Assembly (NCBI RefSeq): GCF_002081715.1
Contig: NZ_MUKP01000010.1
Location: forward strand, 95,103-159,102
DNA length: 64,000 bases
Source: Nocardia donostiensis
Lineage (GTDB): Bacteria > Actinomycetota > Actinomycetes > Mycobacteriales > Mycobacteriaceae
Reading direction: 5' to 3'
Position 1 is the first letter of the stretch. Every line of letters begins with the position of its first letter. Both the position numbers and the translations under genes were made by a program. The notes beneath the pieces were generated by a model. That model had not been told where the DNA came from, did not search any database, and was given only the letters and a program-made list of their open reading frames with translations. Of the stretch, positions 18,001 to 30,000 are shown one piece after another.

Positions 18001-21000
18001 TCGTCGCAGCGGTTTTCCTGCGTGCGATACCCATACTTGTGCATACCGGAGATCTTGTGCGCCAGCATGTCCTGAATGGATATGATACGAAGGTTCGGCT
18101 CGGACCCCATTTCCTCGGTTCGGAGGATCTGGTACGGAAAGGGAACGATTTCCGGTTCGTGCCACAGTGGGATATCGCGCTCGACGTTGAGGTCGATTCC
18201 GACAACCATCACCTCCAGGTCGTCGATAAAAGCTCTGTGAAACAGACGTACGCCGTCATTGTCCAGACCGAGTTCGGACTCGAACTCGAATCGTAGGTGG
18301 TCGCCGTGGTCGCGCTGCAGGGCGGCCAGATAGTCGGCCGCCATTGCCTTTCTACCTACGCGAGAGAGCCGGACAAGATCGATATCCGAGCTCGGTCGGG
18401 CACCTGGGATGCGAGCAAGCATCGACTGCCCACCCTTCAACATCCAGTCATGTGGGTTTTGGGTGAAGATGCGCGAGAGGACGCGTTGGAGTACGAACTG
18501 TTGGATCTCCTCCAAAGGTCCTCGACCGCTGCTCGCACTGGCCGTTCGAGCCGCGTCCAGCAGATCGCTATAGAACGTGTCGCTCGTCGCTGGGCGATCG
18601 TCCCGCGAATCAGCGGGTTCGCTCGCTGGTGGTCGAACCTGCGCCGACTCGGCTGCCTGCTGCTGAGGGTCATCCCACAGTTGACTGTCGTTCGCGCCAT
18701 TGTCGTGATGGTGGAACTGCAGGTGCGACGGTACAACGCGTCCTTTCGCCCTACGGCGGTAGGGTAAGTGGGGGTCGAGCGGGTTCGGGTCGACGTGGTG
18801 GAACAGTTCTACGCCAGGGGGCAGCGGATCGACCGGTCCTCCGCCCGCAGCGGGCGTGGTGAGTGGTGGTCCGACTTCTCGTGGCACCGAACCCGCGCCC
18901 CGACTCGATCCGCGTTCATCGCTGGACGTTGTCGGTGCCGTGGGCTGGTCGATGGTTTCCGGCTGCTCGCCTTGCCACTGCCCCCGCCCGGCGACGAAGG
19001 TGCCTATGCCGTCTTTGGAAACGACATATCCCTCGTCACGTAGCTGCCGATAAGCATTGCCTACGGAGGACCGGGACGGCATATCCGGATGTTCGGCGAG
19101 TTCACGTACCGGGGGCAACGGACGTCCCTCGGCCAACCGGCCGGAAATGATCGCCCGGCGCAGTCCGGATGCCACCGTTTCGCGGTAACCACTGTCCGTC
19201 CGCTCTGCGGCTTTCTGCCCCGGCGAGGTTGTCGTGAAGATCGACACCAGCTCTTCCACGGAGACCGGCGCACCGATAGCAAGCGGTGCGCTCGGCCACT
19301 GGTCCACGGGCGCGACCTTCGTGCCTGATCCCCGCTTCCCGACCAAATACTTTTCCTCCGACAGATACTGATACGCCTGGTTGACGACATCTCGTGTCGG
19401 GAGTGCGAGATGTTCGGCGAGTTCGCGAGCCGAGGGCAGCGGTGTCCCGGGGCCAACCGCTCCGGAGCGGACCGCTCTTCGGACAGCCTCTCGCACAGTC
19501 TGTGTCCAACCGACCTGCGCGGCTTCAGCGGCAAGCTCTTGTCGTGACCGTCCCCCGAGGAGGGTATCCAATAGTTGGTGCGGCTCCTGCGGCGACGCGG
19601 CCGGCCACTGATCGCGTGTGGTTATCCTGGTGCCTGCGCCGATGCCGGTGATCAGGTAGCCCTCGGCGCGCAGCTGGTCGTACGCCTTGCGTACGGCGAT
19701 CTCCGACGACATTCCCAGCTGCTGGGCGAGTGTGATCGGCACCGGGAGCATCTGGCCCTCGAACAAGCTTCCCGATACGATCGCCGCCCGCAAGGCGGCA
19801 GCTATTGAGCGCCAACGGCTCCTGCGGTCGCCGGTGGCCAGCACGTCGGGTGCTGTCTCCCTGAATACTGCTATCAGCTTCTCGGAGGTGATCGGCACAC
19901 TGGCTTCGTCGAGTATTTTGGCGAGTGATCGTACTGCGCGCCGGTGCAGTTGCTTGACAGCGTTCGTGTCGCGGCCGCCCTCCATTCGCTCGGCGATCTC
20001 GGCATGAGTCAACTTGTGCTGGTGCCGGAGCCAGAGACACTGTTCCTGATCGGGGTTGCCGAGCCGGTCGACGAGCCGCCGCAGCTTTTCGCGCTCCACC
20101 TCGCCCTGCTCGCCCGATGTCTCCGCGGCCACCGCGAATGCCGCCTCGACTTTGGCCAGCGCATCCGTGTCGGGAGGAGGCTTCAATGGTGCTGTTGATA
20201 TCCCTTCGATGCCTTCCTCTAGCTCGGCTACCTCAGACGCGGGAACTCCTGCGACGGCGTGCGCGGCAAAGTATTCGAGCGCGCGGATCGTCGTCGGGCT
20301 ATGCCTCATCTCCTCAGCTGTCCGCTCTTGCGACAGCTTCCGTACATGCCGGAGTACAAGACACCGATACTGGTCGAGGCTGTCTCGCTTCAGCGCGTCC
20401 AGGCGCCGCCGCAGATCTTGTCGCGAAACATTCGCAAGGTCTCGGCCGTACGGGCCGCTGCGCACGTTCTCCGGCAGGATCGCTCGAATATCCTGCCGGA
20501 AACGGGCGGTTTGCAGGTGCTCGCGGATCGTATTTCCGCAGACAATGGCCAGCGCCCGGCCGACATCGGCACCAGAGAGCCGATCGCCCGTGACCACGAA
20601 GGTTTCTTCGGTGATATCGTGCGCCAGCTGTAGCTGCTGTTTTTCGTCGAGCGTGAGTTCGCCGCGCTCGACCCTCGCCTGCACAGAGGCCAGGGCGCGT
20701 TGAAACACCTGCGGCTCGAAACGGTCTCGCAGTGTGTCGATCACAGGCTTCGTCCCCGCGTCGTCCGCAGCTCGGGTATCGCGGCTCGGAGGGGGTTTCT
20801 GGGGTTCGACCGCACGGTCCGGCTGACGCTTTGCCTCACCATCCGCCCAGTCAGCCGCTGCCGAGGCGCCGCCCGACCGTGTCACCGGCGCGAGCCTGGC
20901 ATCCCCGGACGAGCCGATTTCCCGAGGCGGGCTCGTACTCGAGGCATAGGACTCGTGGATCCGTATCGTTTGCCCGGGGAAATGTTCTTCGAATGCGGCA

Positions 21001-24000
21001 TCGATCAACCGCCGCACCAGCCGGAAGTCGGCACTGTCCTCTTCTGCGTTGCTGTAGCTGATATAGACAGCGACGAATCCATCGGAGTAGATGACGTATC
21101 GAATCTCGAATTCCGCGGTGAAGCCGTTACTCTCGACACGCTGGAGCGAGATATCCAGGCCCTCTTTCATATCGTCGTGCCATGCACCTCGGGCTTCGAC
21201 CGCGTGCAGGACCAGGGAGGCAGCGGCACGACCGTCCGCCGTGGACCCGATCACCACGGACGTCGAGTCATGTTCCTGCGCTCCGACAGCGATCACCAGG
21301 CCCGAGACTTCGTCCGTCGGCCGGCCTCCATCCTCGAAATCCTCGCCTGAATGCAGGATGATCGCCCCGGTTGTCACCGGTGGAATCATGGTCTCGGAAG
21401 CAACTTCCACGGAGGTGCCTGCCTGCGGGTCGTTCGCTCGCTCAATGCCGTCTACGACGCTCGGCTTCTCGGCGGTGCCGTCTACGCGCGGCGGCGTCGA
21501 AACCGGGGCGGTGTGCTGGGCGGCTTCCGAATCCGTCGGCTGTGATTGCGCTGCGGGGCCTGCGTCGGTGGTGGGCGGTCGCAACGCCCATGTCTCCGGT
21601 GGACCGTCGCCGTAGCCGTACACCATCGCCTGGTCAGCGGGCGTCCAGCGCGCATTTCCGGCGCCGGGAGTACGGCCGAACAGCGCACGCGCATGCGGCG
21701 ACCCGCCGGCAGAGCTGGACGCGGCGGCGGATCGGCTCGGCTGGTGACCATCCTGCCGCGCTGGGTGTGTGCTGTGCGCATGACCAACGGGCGCGGCTGT
21801 ACCGGACTCGCGCGGAGGGCCTGCGATCAGGACGGCTGTGACATTGTCGTGTTCGCCTGCTTCGATGGCGTGCTGCACCATCGCCCGCGAAGCGCCGATC
21901 AGGCTGCCTTCGGCCTGTATCAGCTTCTGCCGGACAGAGTCGGCGATCTTCTGTTCGGTGCTGTCCGCACCCGGCTGGTCCTTGGAGTAGACCTTGACCG
22001 CGCCATCGGTGAACAGCGCGTAGATTCCTTTGCCGACCGGGACATGGGACTGGGGCTGCGCCTCCTGCCATTCCAGGTCCTTGCCCAGATAACGCAGGAA
22101 CATCGAGGGGTTGAAACCGGGTGGCCGCACTTGCTCCACCGTCATTCCGCGTTTCCTCGCCAACTGTTCGAGGAACCAGTTGTCCTCGGTCAACCGGACC
22201 GCGGGCCCGCCGTCGAGCGGGATCCAATACGCCACCGGATCGCCGACCACCACGGTGAGCGTTTGGGTCGGAGTCACCAAGGCGAGCACCATGGCGCACG
22301 CCGGTGGGATCTCGGAGTCGGCATATTTCTCCGAGATCAGGTCGAGCACGGCACGCTGCGCGGCTTCGGCCGCCAGTTTCGCGGTGTGCGCCGCATCCGG
22401 CTGCCCGCCCGCCCGGACGCGGGCGGCCTCCTGCGGCAGTATCGCGGCGGCTGCCTTGGCCGCGACCTCCGCGGCCTCTTCACTTTTCGCCTGACTGGAC
22501 AAGCCATCGGCGACCATCGACAACGTCCACTGCTCACTGCCGACAGAGGCCGTGGTGAGCGTGAAGAAGTCCTCGTTCACGCTGTGTTGCCGGTCGGGCT
22601 GCCCACCCCGGTCTGTCACACCCGCGGCAGAGAGCACATCGACTTCGTGGTGGTCTCGCCATCTGGGTGAACCGAGAGACAACCATGGGCGCTGCGGATC
22701 GACGTCGTGGTCGGCCAGACCGTTCAGGGCGCGGCCGCGGAACGCGGCCTTGTCGGTGTCTTCCGGAGTGGACGGCAGCGCGTCGAACAGCGGCCACGAC
22801 CGAAGCTCGCTGAAACTTTGCTGTCCCGCCGGATCGGCACCGAGGGCCACTCCCTCCATCACCTGATACGTCATGGCCGGGACAGACCACAAAAAGGCGC
22901 CGGTGTTCTGCTCCCGATATCGACGCAGCCACGGAACGATACGGTGCGCATCCGCGAGCTCGTCAACATAGATGACGATGCTGTCGCTTCTCCAACAAAG
23001 CGGCCCGGAAATCTTTGCGCTTTCCACGCCGGGGTAGCGATCCGGCTGATCGACGATCTGGTGCACGATATCGCGCATCATGCTGGTTGCCGCGTCCGGA
23101 CTCGGGTGTATATAGACGCGGAAGCCGTGCCGTCCCTTTTCCACGCCTGACCGGTAGTAACGAACATTGAAGACCAATTCTGAGATACCCGCCCACTGAT
23201 GGACGTTGTCGGGACGCATCTCGTCTATCACGTTCGGGGTATTCACGATGGCAAAGCGGTTCCCGGCAGGTCGATCAACGAGGATTTCACCGAGTGCGTT
23301 GATATGGGAACGGCTGTCGGCGACCGCATCCGGCTCTGCTGGGTCGGATGCGACTTGGCGTCGATAGACGTCATGAGCGGTTGTGATGGATGCGCGGCCC
23401 GCAAAGAGCTGATCGGTGAATTCCTGCAGATTTTCGTGAGAAAGGTCCGGGGGATTGACTCCGTTCAACTGGTGCGACAATGTTTCCAATGCGACGAGGA
23501 TGTCGAATTGCTCATCCGCACCCAACTCTCGTCGGAGTTCCTCGAGTTTTCTAGGCTGGTCGAAGATCGCCGGGAACCGCGCCAACACATTATCGATGAT
23601 CTTCGAATTGTGCTCGGATACGATCGCTTCCGAGGACACCGCCGGTCGAGCCTCGGGTACTTCGGCACGCTCCGTACTCAATGCGTCCGCGAGAGCACGG
23701 ACCCGGTCGTCGGCTGTTCGGTAACGTTCGGCGGCTACCAGCGCCACCCGTTCCTGCTCAGCGGCGTCGACGGCGAGCGGCTTGATCAATCTGGTTGCGT
23801 ACTCGGCGCCGCGCAACGCGTCCCACCACTCCGCGGCAGCATGGAAGTGGTGCACCAGCAACCGAAGCCGATCCGGCGAAACCTCGGATCCGGCGTGAGC
23901 GACCAGGTCGTTCAACTCGTCGAGACGTCTCACCATGGCGGTCAACCGTTGGTAGCGCTGGTCATCGGCCGCTGTGTCCTGCTGTGCCACCCCGGCGGCG

Positions 24001-27000
24001 TCACGTTCGGCAGCAACCGTGTCTCGTTCCGCGGCGAGCTGTTCGCGCACCGATGCCAGCCGCCCAGGGTCGACAGCTCCCAGCAGAGTCGCGACCGCTG
24101 GATCGCTACCAGGCTCTTGTTCTCGTGAGGTTCGACCCGCTTCACGGTGCGCAGGTGCGGACGGAGCGTCGCCCCCGGCTTGTTTTTCAGCGTCGACCCG
24201 CCCGCTGACTTCGATGACCGTCGAGTCCGTGAACCCGGGAATCATCCGATGCATGGCGTCGAAATGTATTTCCCCGTAGGCAGCGAGGACCGCTCGTCCA
24301 GCGTCGATCTGCTCTTGAATTTTGTTCGCAGCAACGTACTCTCTGCGGGATTGGCATGCCGCGGCGACACGCTGCACACCGGACTGCGTAGAGCTGTGGC
24401 CCATATCGGTGGTTTCCCGCAGCAGCCAGTCCTCATCTTCTTTCCGGAACGATCGCGGGGATTCGAATCCCATACCGATGTAATGGCGCTGCATCAGCCG
24501 GAAGAATTCGGCGCGCGGATCCACACCGTCGGGCAGTATGCCCCGGTACATATCGATGGCTTCTTGCAGATGACTGTCGATATCTATGTTGGCGCCGGCC
24601 CGCAATCCCTGAGGGATATACCGCAGGACGTAGTACAGGAAAACAAATTCACGATCATTTTCGCCGACAAGGAAGTCGACTTGCTCTGCAAGATCCTCTT
24701 CCAGCGACATCACTTCCACACCGAATTCTCGGGCTGCATAGGCAAGGAGCGCCATCTCCCCGCGTGGACCGGAGAACGACGCCTCCGCCGTTTCCAGCGG
24801 CTCCGGAACCCGCCCTTCGACCCCGATGACGCGATCCCGCCCGCCTGCTGCTGCGAGCCACTCGTACACGAACCCTGTCAAGGCAACGGAATCCGGATGC
24901 GACGGATCACTACGGTGGACCGTACCGATGAAAACATTGCCGTCAGCGACGGCGGCTCGGTGCGGAGGAGCGTCCTCCGCACCCGGCCCCGTCACCCGAG
25001 CCTGCCGCACCCCGGCCCTCTCATCGGTGCCTGTTTCCCCATCGGCGCCGGCGGCTGCACGGCCACCTGGCTCCGGCCCTTTCCGTTCGGCCTGCTCGAT
25101 GCCGTCCAGAAGGCCTGTCGACTCGGCGTACGGCAAAATATCGGTATCGCTGTTCAGGATATTCCCGATGGCTTCACGGAGGAATAGCTCCCGGTGCTTG
25201 AACACTTTCTCGACCAACCAGTCACCGGCTTCTCCGGTCGCACCCTTTTCCTCGACCACCTTCAGGAACTCGGACCAGAGAGTGACAGCGAGTATGTCGT
25301 TCCAAATATACGAATAGTACAAGGAAGCGTAGGGCAGAACGGCTGAATGACCGAAAGTCTGGATAGGGCTGTAATCGAAAAGACTCGGAGCAGTGAGGCC
25401 GTTCCGGACCAGTACAGCGTCCTCGAGGCTCTTCATTCCCGCCGCATCCGAGGGAATCTCGTCGGGAGTGCGGCTATGCCAGGCCAGATCTTGAAGACAG
25501 AGTACCAATTGTTCGGCCTGGAATCGCGCATTGCGCTTCGACATTCGCCTTTGGAGGCTTTCGATCATCTCCGCGGGCATCGGCAAGCCGGTTTTGTAGC
25601 TGAATGCGTACTTCTCCAGGAAGAGCGACGCGAAGTTCTCCGCCAATTTCCCGACCGACTCGACGTATGTGCGCGGTGCGCGACGGAACGGCGCCACCTG
25701 CACACCATCCCCCCGGATGTAATGGACTGCGTGCCCGAATTCATGAAACAGGCTTTCGAGTCCAGACATCCCGAGGAGGCATAGTTCACCGTCGCTCTTC
25801 GGCTTACTCAAGTTGAGGTGCACCATGGCCACCGGGACGCGACCCAGCGAGGGAATTTTGGGGAACAACTCGGTGGTATAGTTTCCACCCATTTTTCCTG
25901 GTCGCGCAAATGGATCGAAGTAAACGAAGCCAACTGTTTTCCCCGCGTCACCACTATCGGTGACCTCGTATCCCCGGATATCGGGGTGCGGGGTCGGTAC
26001 GTCGGGACGCTCGGTGAACTTCAGGCGGAAGAGGCGCTCGTATTGTTCGAATACCCCTTTTACCAGTACCTGCTCCAGCGCCAGATGCTCCGCTTCATAC
26101 TTGTGATCGACTCCCTGGGCCTGTTCCGCATGGAGACGGCTGCCGCGGTACACGTCCCAGGCTTCGGCGCGATCTTTACCGAGCGCCGCAGCCGCTTCAC
26201 GCAATTCGATGTCGAACTTGGCGGCCACGTAAGGCGCCAGTTTCCGCAGAACCGCTGCCCCTGTTTCCGGATCGACAGGTTCTTGTTCACCTATGAACTT
26301 CGCATAGTTGGCATGACCCAAGATCGCAGCTTTTTCACCTCGAGCTTTCAGCATCTGCGCGGAGATCAAGGTGTTGTCGTACTCACCGCTTCGGCACAGA
26401 TCTATCGAAGCCTGCTTGACCCTTTTCCGCATGCCCTCGTTCTTCAGAAGCCACAAGGCGCCCTGACCACTGCTGGTCATGTAATTATCGAGCTTCAGCA
26501 GATAACCGCCTTCAGGATCCCGGGTGATTCTCGCGCTGTCGAGTGAGATACCGTCCAATTCCTCTTCCGTCGCTGGAAGGGCGGCCGCCTCCACCGCAGC
26601 GGACTTGTTCTTCTGAAAACGAGTCGACAGCACATTCAATCTGTTGTCTATCTCGGTGAGCTTTTCCCGGTCCTCGGCCCCGAGACCGAATCCGGCCGCC
26701 CGACAATCCCGATACTCCAACTCCAGTATCTCGCGTATCTCGCGACTCAGGTTCAGAGCCGGGTCATTACGCTGAAGATACATATCCCTGATCCAGGCGC
26801 CGAGCACTTCGTGTGTTCGCACCTCGAAACGAGCTTCGGACACGATCTCCGATAACTCGGTCCAAGCTTCTTGGATCCCAGGGTATTCTCGCGGAAGCGC
26901 ATTTTTCAGGCAGAGCACCGTCTGCTCCACCGGAAGAACCTCGGACCCTGCTCTGCGGTACCTGTCGAAGATTTCGTGGAAAGTGTACGAGCCGGAATCT

Positions 27001-30000
27001 TCGATCATCTCGACCACTTCGGCGATATCGTTCCTCCACTGCTCGACCGCACGCTGTGCGGCCGGAACGATAGCCTCCACCGTGATCAGGTCGAGGCGCG
27101 GCGAGCCTGCGGGCCCCTGCCGATCGAGCAGCGGATTCGACCGGCCCTGTTCCTCCTCCGGTCGTACCGTTTCCGGCGTCCCTTGGTTCGCTGGGCTCTT
27201 CTGCTCGGCGCCTGCTTGTGCCCGAACGACAGGCGGCTGCGCATCGGATTGTTTCTTCCCCCCATCCCACTCACGGCCGTTCTTGTCATGGTGGAAGCCC
27301 TGCGCCATATCGAGGTCGGGCCTGCCCGCGGGTGTGGTGTGTCGTCTGCGGACGGGAAGGTCCAGCACTTCGGGGTGCACGCCCTCATGGAAGGCGAGCG
27401 CACCCGCGGCTGGCCCGGTTCCGCCCGCCGGGCGGTGGCCCTCCGCTCTGCCGGGCGCCGGGCTGCCGTCGTCCGGGAGTGCGGGGTCGGTGGGCTGCGG
27501 TTCTTCGGCCACTGGTGTGACGGCTGGAAGCAACTCGCCTGCGAGCGCTTCCGCCAACTTCACGACGGCGCGTCGCCTCAGTTGATTGATCGAGTTCGTA
27601 TTCTTGCCGAGCGCTACCGCGATCTCCTTCGGCGTACTGCCGTCGACGAATCGCAGTTCGAGATAACGTCGCTCGTCTTCATTGAACCGGTCCGCGTCCA
27701 GACCGCGGACGAACTCCGAGAACCCGGTGGGATCGTTGCGCTGAGCCGTTTCGATCCGCTCGGTGGCTTCAGCAGGGGTAGGCGGCTTGGACCCGGTGAT
27801 CTCTTCGGCCAGATGACGGACCGCTTGCTTGTACAGCTGGGCGAGACCGGCTTCGGTGCGACCCGACTCGGCCAGCGCCGACACCATCTCCTCACGGGAC
27901 TTCTCCTGCACGATCCGCAGCTGGATGCACTGCTGCTCGCTGGCCGACAGCCGCGCCATCGCACGCCGGAACGCGCCGGGATCGTCGTGCCATGTCGCCT
28001 TGACCACTTCCAATGCCCAACCCCCCACGGTGGACACCGCGCCGGTGGTCAGCGCCTGGGCCACCTTCGGAACCAGCCGGTCCTGCAGCGCGCCTGCCGC
28101 GGACTCGGTAATCCCCATCTCGCGCGCTATCTCGGGGTTGGACATCGGCGGATCGGACAGGAACCGCAGCCGAATGAACTCCCGATGCCGCGGCGAGAAA
28201 GCTCGTGTTGCCAGCCGCACGACATCGGGCGGTGTGTTGCGAACCAATTCCAGATCGGCACCACCGGTGGCAGGCAGCTTCGCGTTCCCATCCGGCGTTT
28301 CCATCGAGCCGAGTCCGGCAGTGAGCAACTTCGCAGCGCGTGCCACTGCGCGCCGTTGCAAGCTGTCGGCTGCCCGAACGGTGATACCAAGCGCGGTGGC
28401 GATCTCGGCAGTCGAGCCCGGTGGCTGCTGCATGTAACCCAGCACGAGGCATGTCCACTGCCGAGGGGTGAACGAATTCCGATATGGCAACAGCGCCCCA
28501 GCATCGTCTCCCAATGCCCGACCGACAGTCTCCGACGCCTGGGCATGAGTAATCCGCTCGACACCGGCCAGGCGGTCGATCAGCTGTCGCATCATGACAC
28601 CGCGCAGCTGTCGGACCCGTTTCCGGCTCTTCCCTGTCGCAGCCGATACTTCGTCGAGCGTCTGGCCGGACAGAAGCCACAGCGCACCGACCTGTTTCAG
28701 CGCTGGAGACAGTTCCGCGACAAGTTCCCGTACCTGGTCATAACGTGCGGTCTCCCCCAGTTCCACCGGCGGGGTCCATTGCTCGGCAGGTAGGTCGGCG
28801 GCATTCGCGACGAACCAGGCGCCCACATCCTGTCCCTCGACCAGCTGGTGGAGACCGGCCACCGCACGGCGCATGACGACAGTGGTGATCTGTTCGGCCA
28901 GATCTCGGCGGCCGACCTCGGACAGCACATGTCGGAACACCCGGTGGGCATAGCGCTCGCCCAACCGGTCCATGGCCTCGATATCACCGGCTCGGGCCGC
29001 GTACACCCACTCCCATACCGGTGTGTCCGCATGCCGCTCGACGAGGTCCGGGTCGAGCTTGCTCGCAAGCACACGCGCGACCTGATACGTCGCGTGGGCA
29101 ACACGCACAGGCTCGCCTGTACCCCCGCCCTGGACGAAGAACAGTTCGAATTGCTCCCGCTGGGTCTCGGTGAGACCGGGCAGGTGCGGTGACAAGACTT
29201 CCGGGTGGAGCGCCTGGAGCTTCTCGATCAGCGCCACCGCCGAACTGTCGGTCAACAACACTCCACCGGACAACAACCGCGACAAATCCAAGGCAACGCG
29301 ATGCTGGTGGAAGCGCAACGCTCCCTCGCTGCGGCCCAAGATGCCTGCTACTTCGCGGATCGACAGTTTCCTCAGGAACAACAGTTCAGCGACTTCCTGA
29401 TCCGCCGCACGCAGGTTGGGGATGCACCGTGCCACATCGTGGGGGTGAGCCGCCCGCACCTCCTGCAATTCCTGTCCGCGCTGCTGGTAGTGCGAGGGAC
29501 CCTTATCGGCTACGACCGGAACGGGCAACGGTGCGGTCTCGTCCACGGCGATACCTTCGGCTGCCACCACTCCTGGGCGAACCGTATGCCACCCCAAGCG
29601 GTCTGCCGCCGCCCGTATCCGCTGCGCGACCTCAGGCCCGGCGCCGCTGCCGTCGGCCAACACCCTCTTCACAGTCGATATGTCCACCCCCGCTTCTCGG
29701 GCCACATCCGCACGCGTCACATGCCGCAATACTCCGGGACGTCCGAACTGTTCTCGTAGCTCGTTCGGCAGCTGCTCGGTCAGCAGGTGCGCGATTTCAC
29801 GCAGGCGGCGTCTCGCTATTTTGGGACTGACACCTTCTTCTTCCGCAAACGCGGTCATGGCCGCGCCCTGCACGAAGAACCGATCGAACCTTTCCCGCTG
29901 TGCCGCGGTCAAATCCGGCAGGTGTGGCCGCAGCCACTCGGGGCGAAGACGTTGCACCGCCTCGATGAATATCGACGTCGCAATATCGTCTTTGTCCCGC

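Noticed and set aside
26871..28793. A 640-codon open frame on the plus strand opposite the M3 domain and array
   Set aside because: The product has no recognisable domain and an Arg/Gly/Leu-rich shadow composition. The minus-strand frame here encodes an M3 peptidase and sigma-like units.
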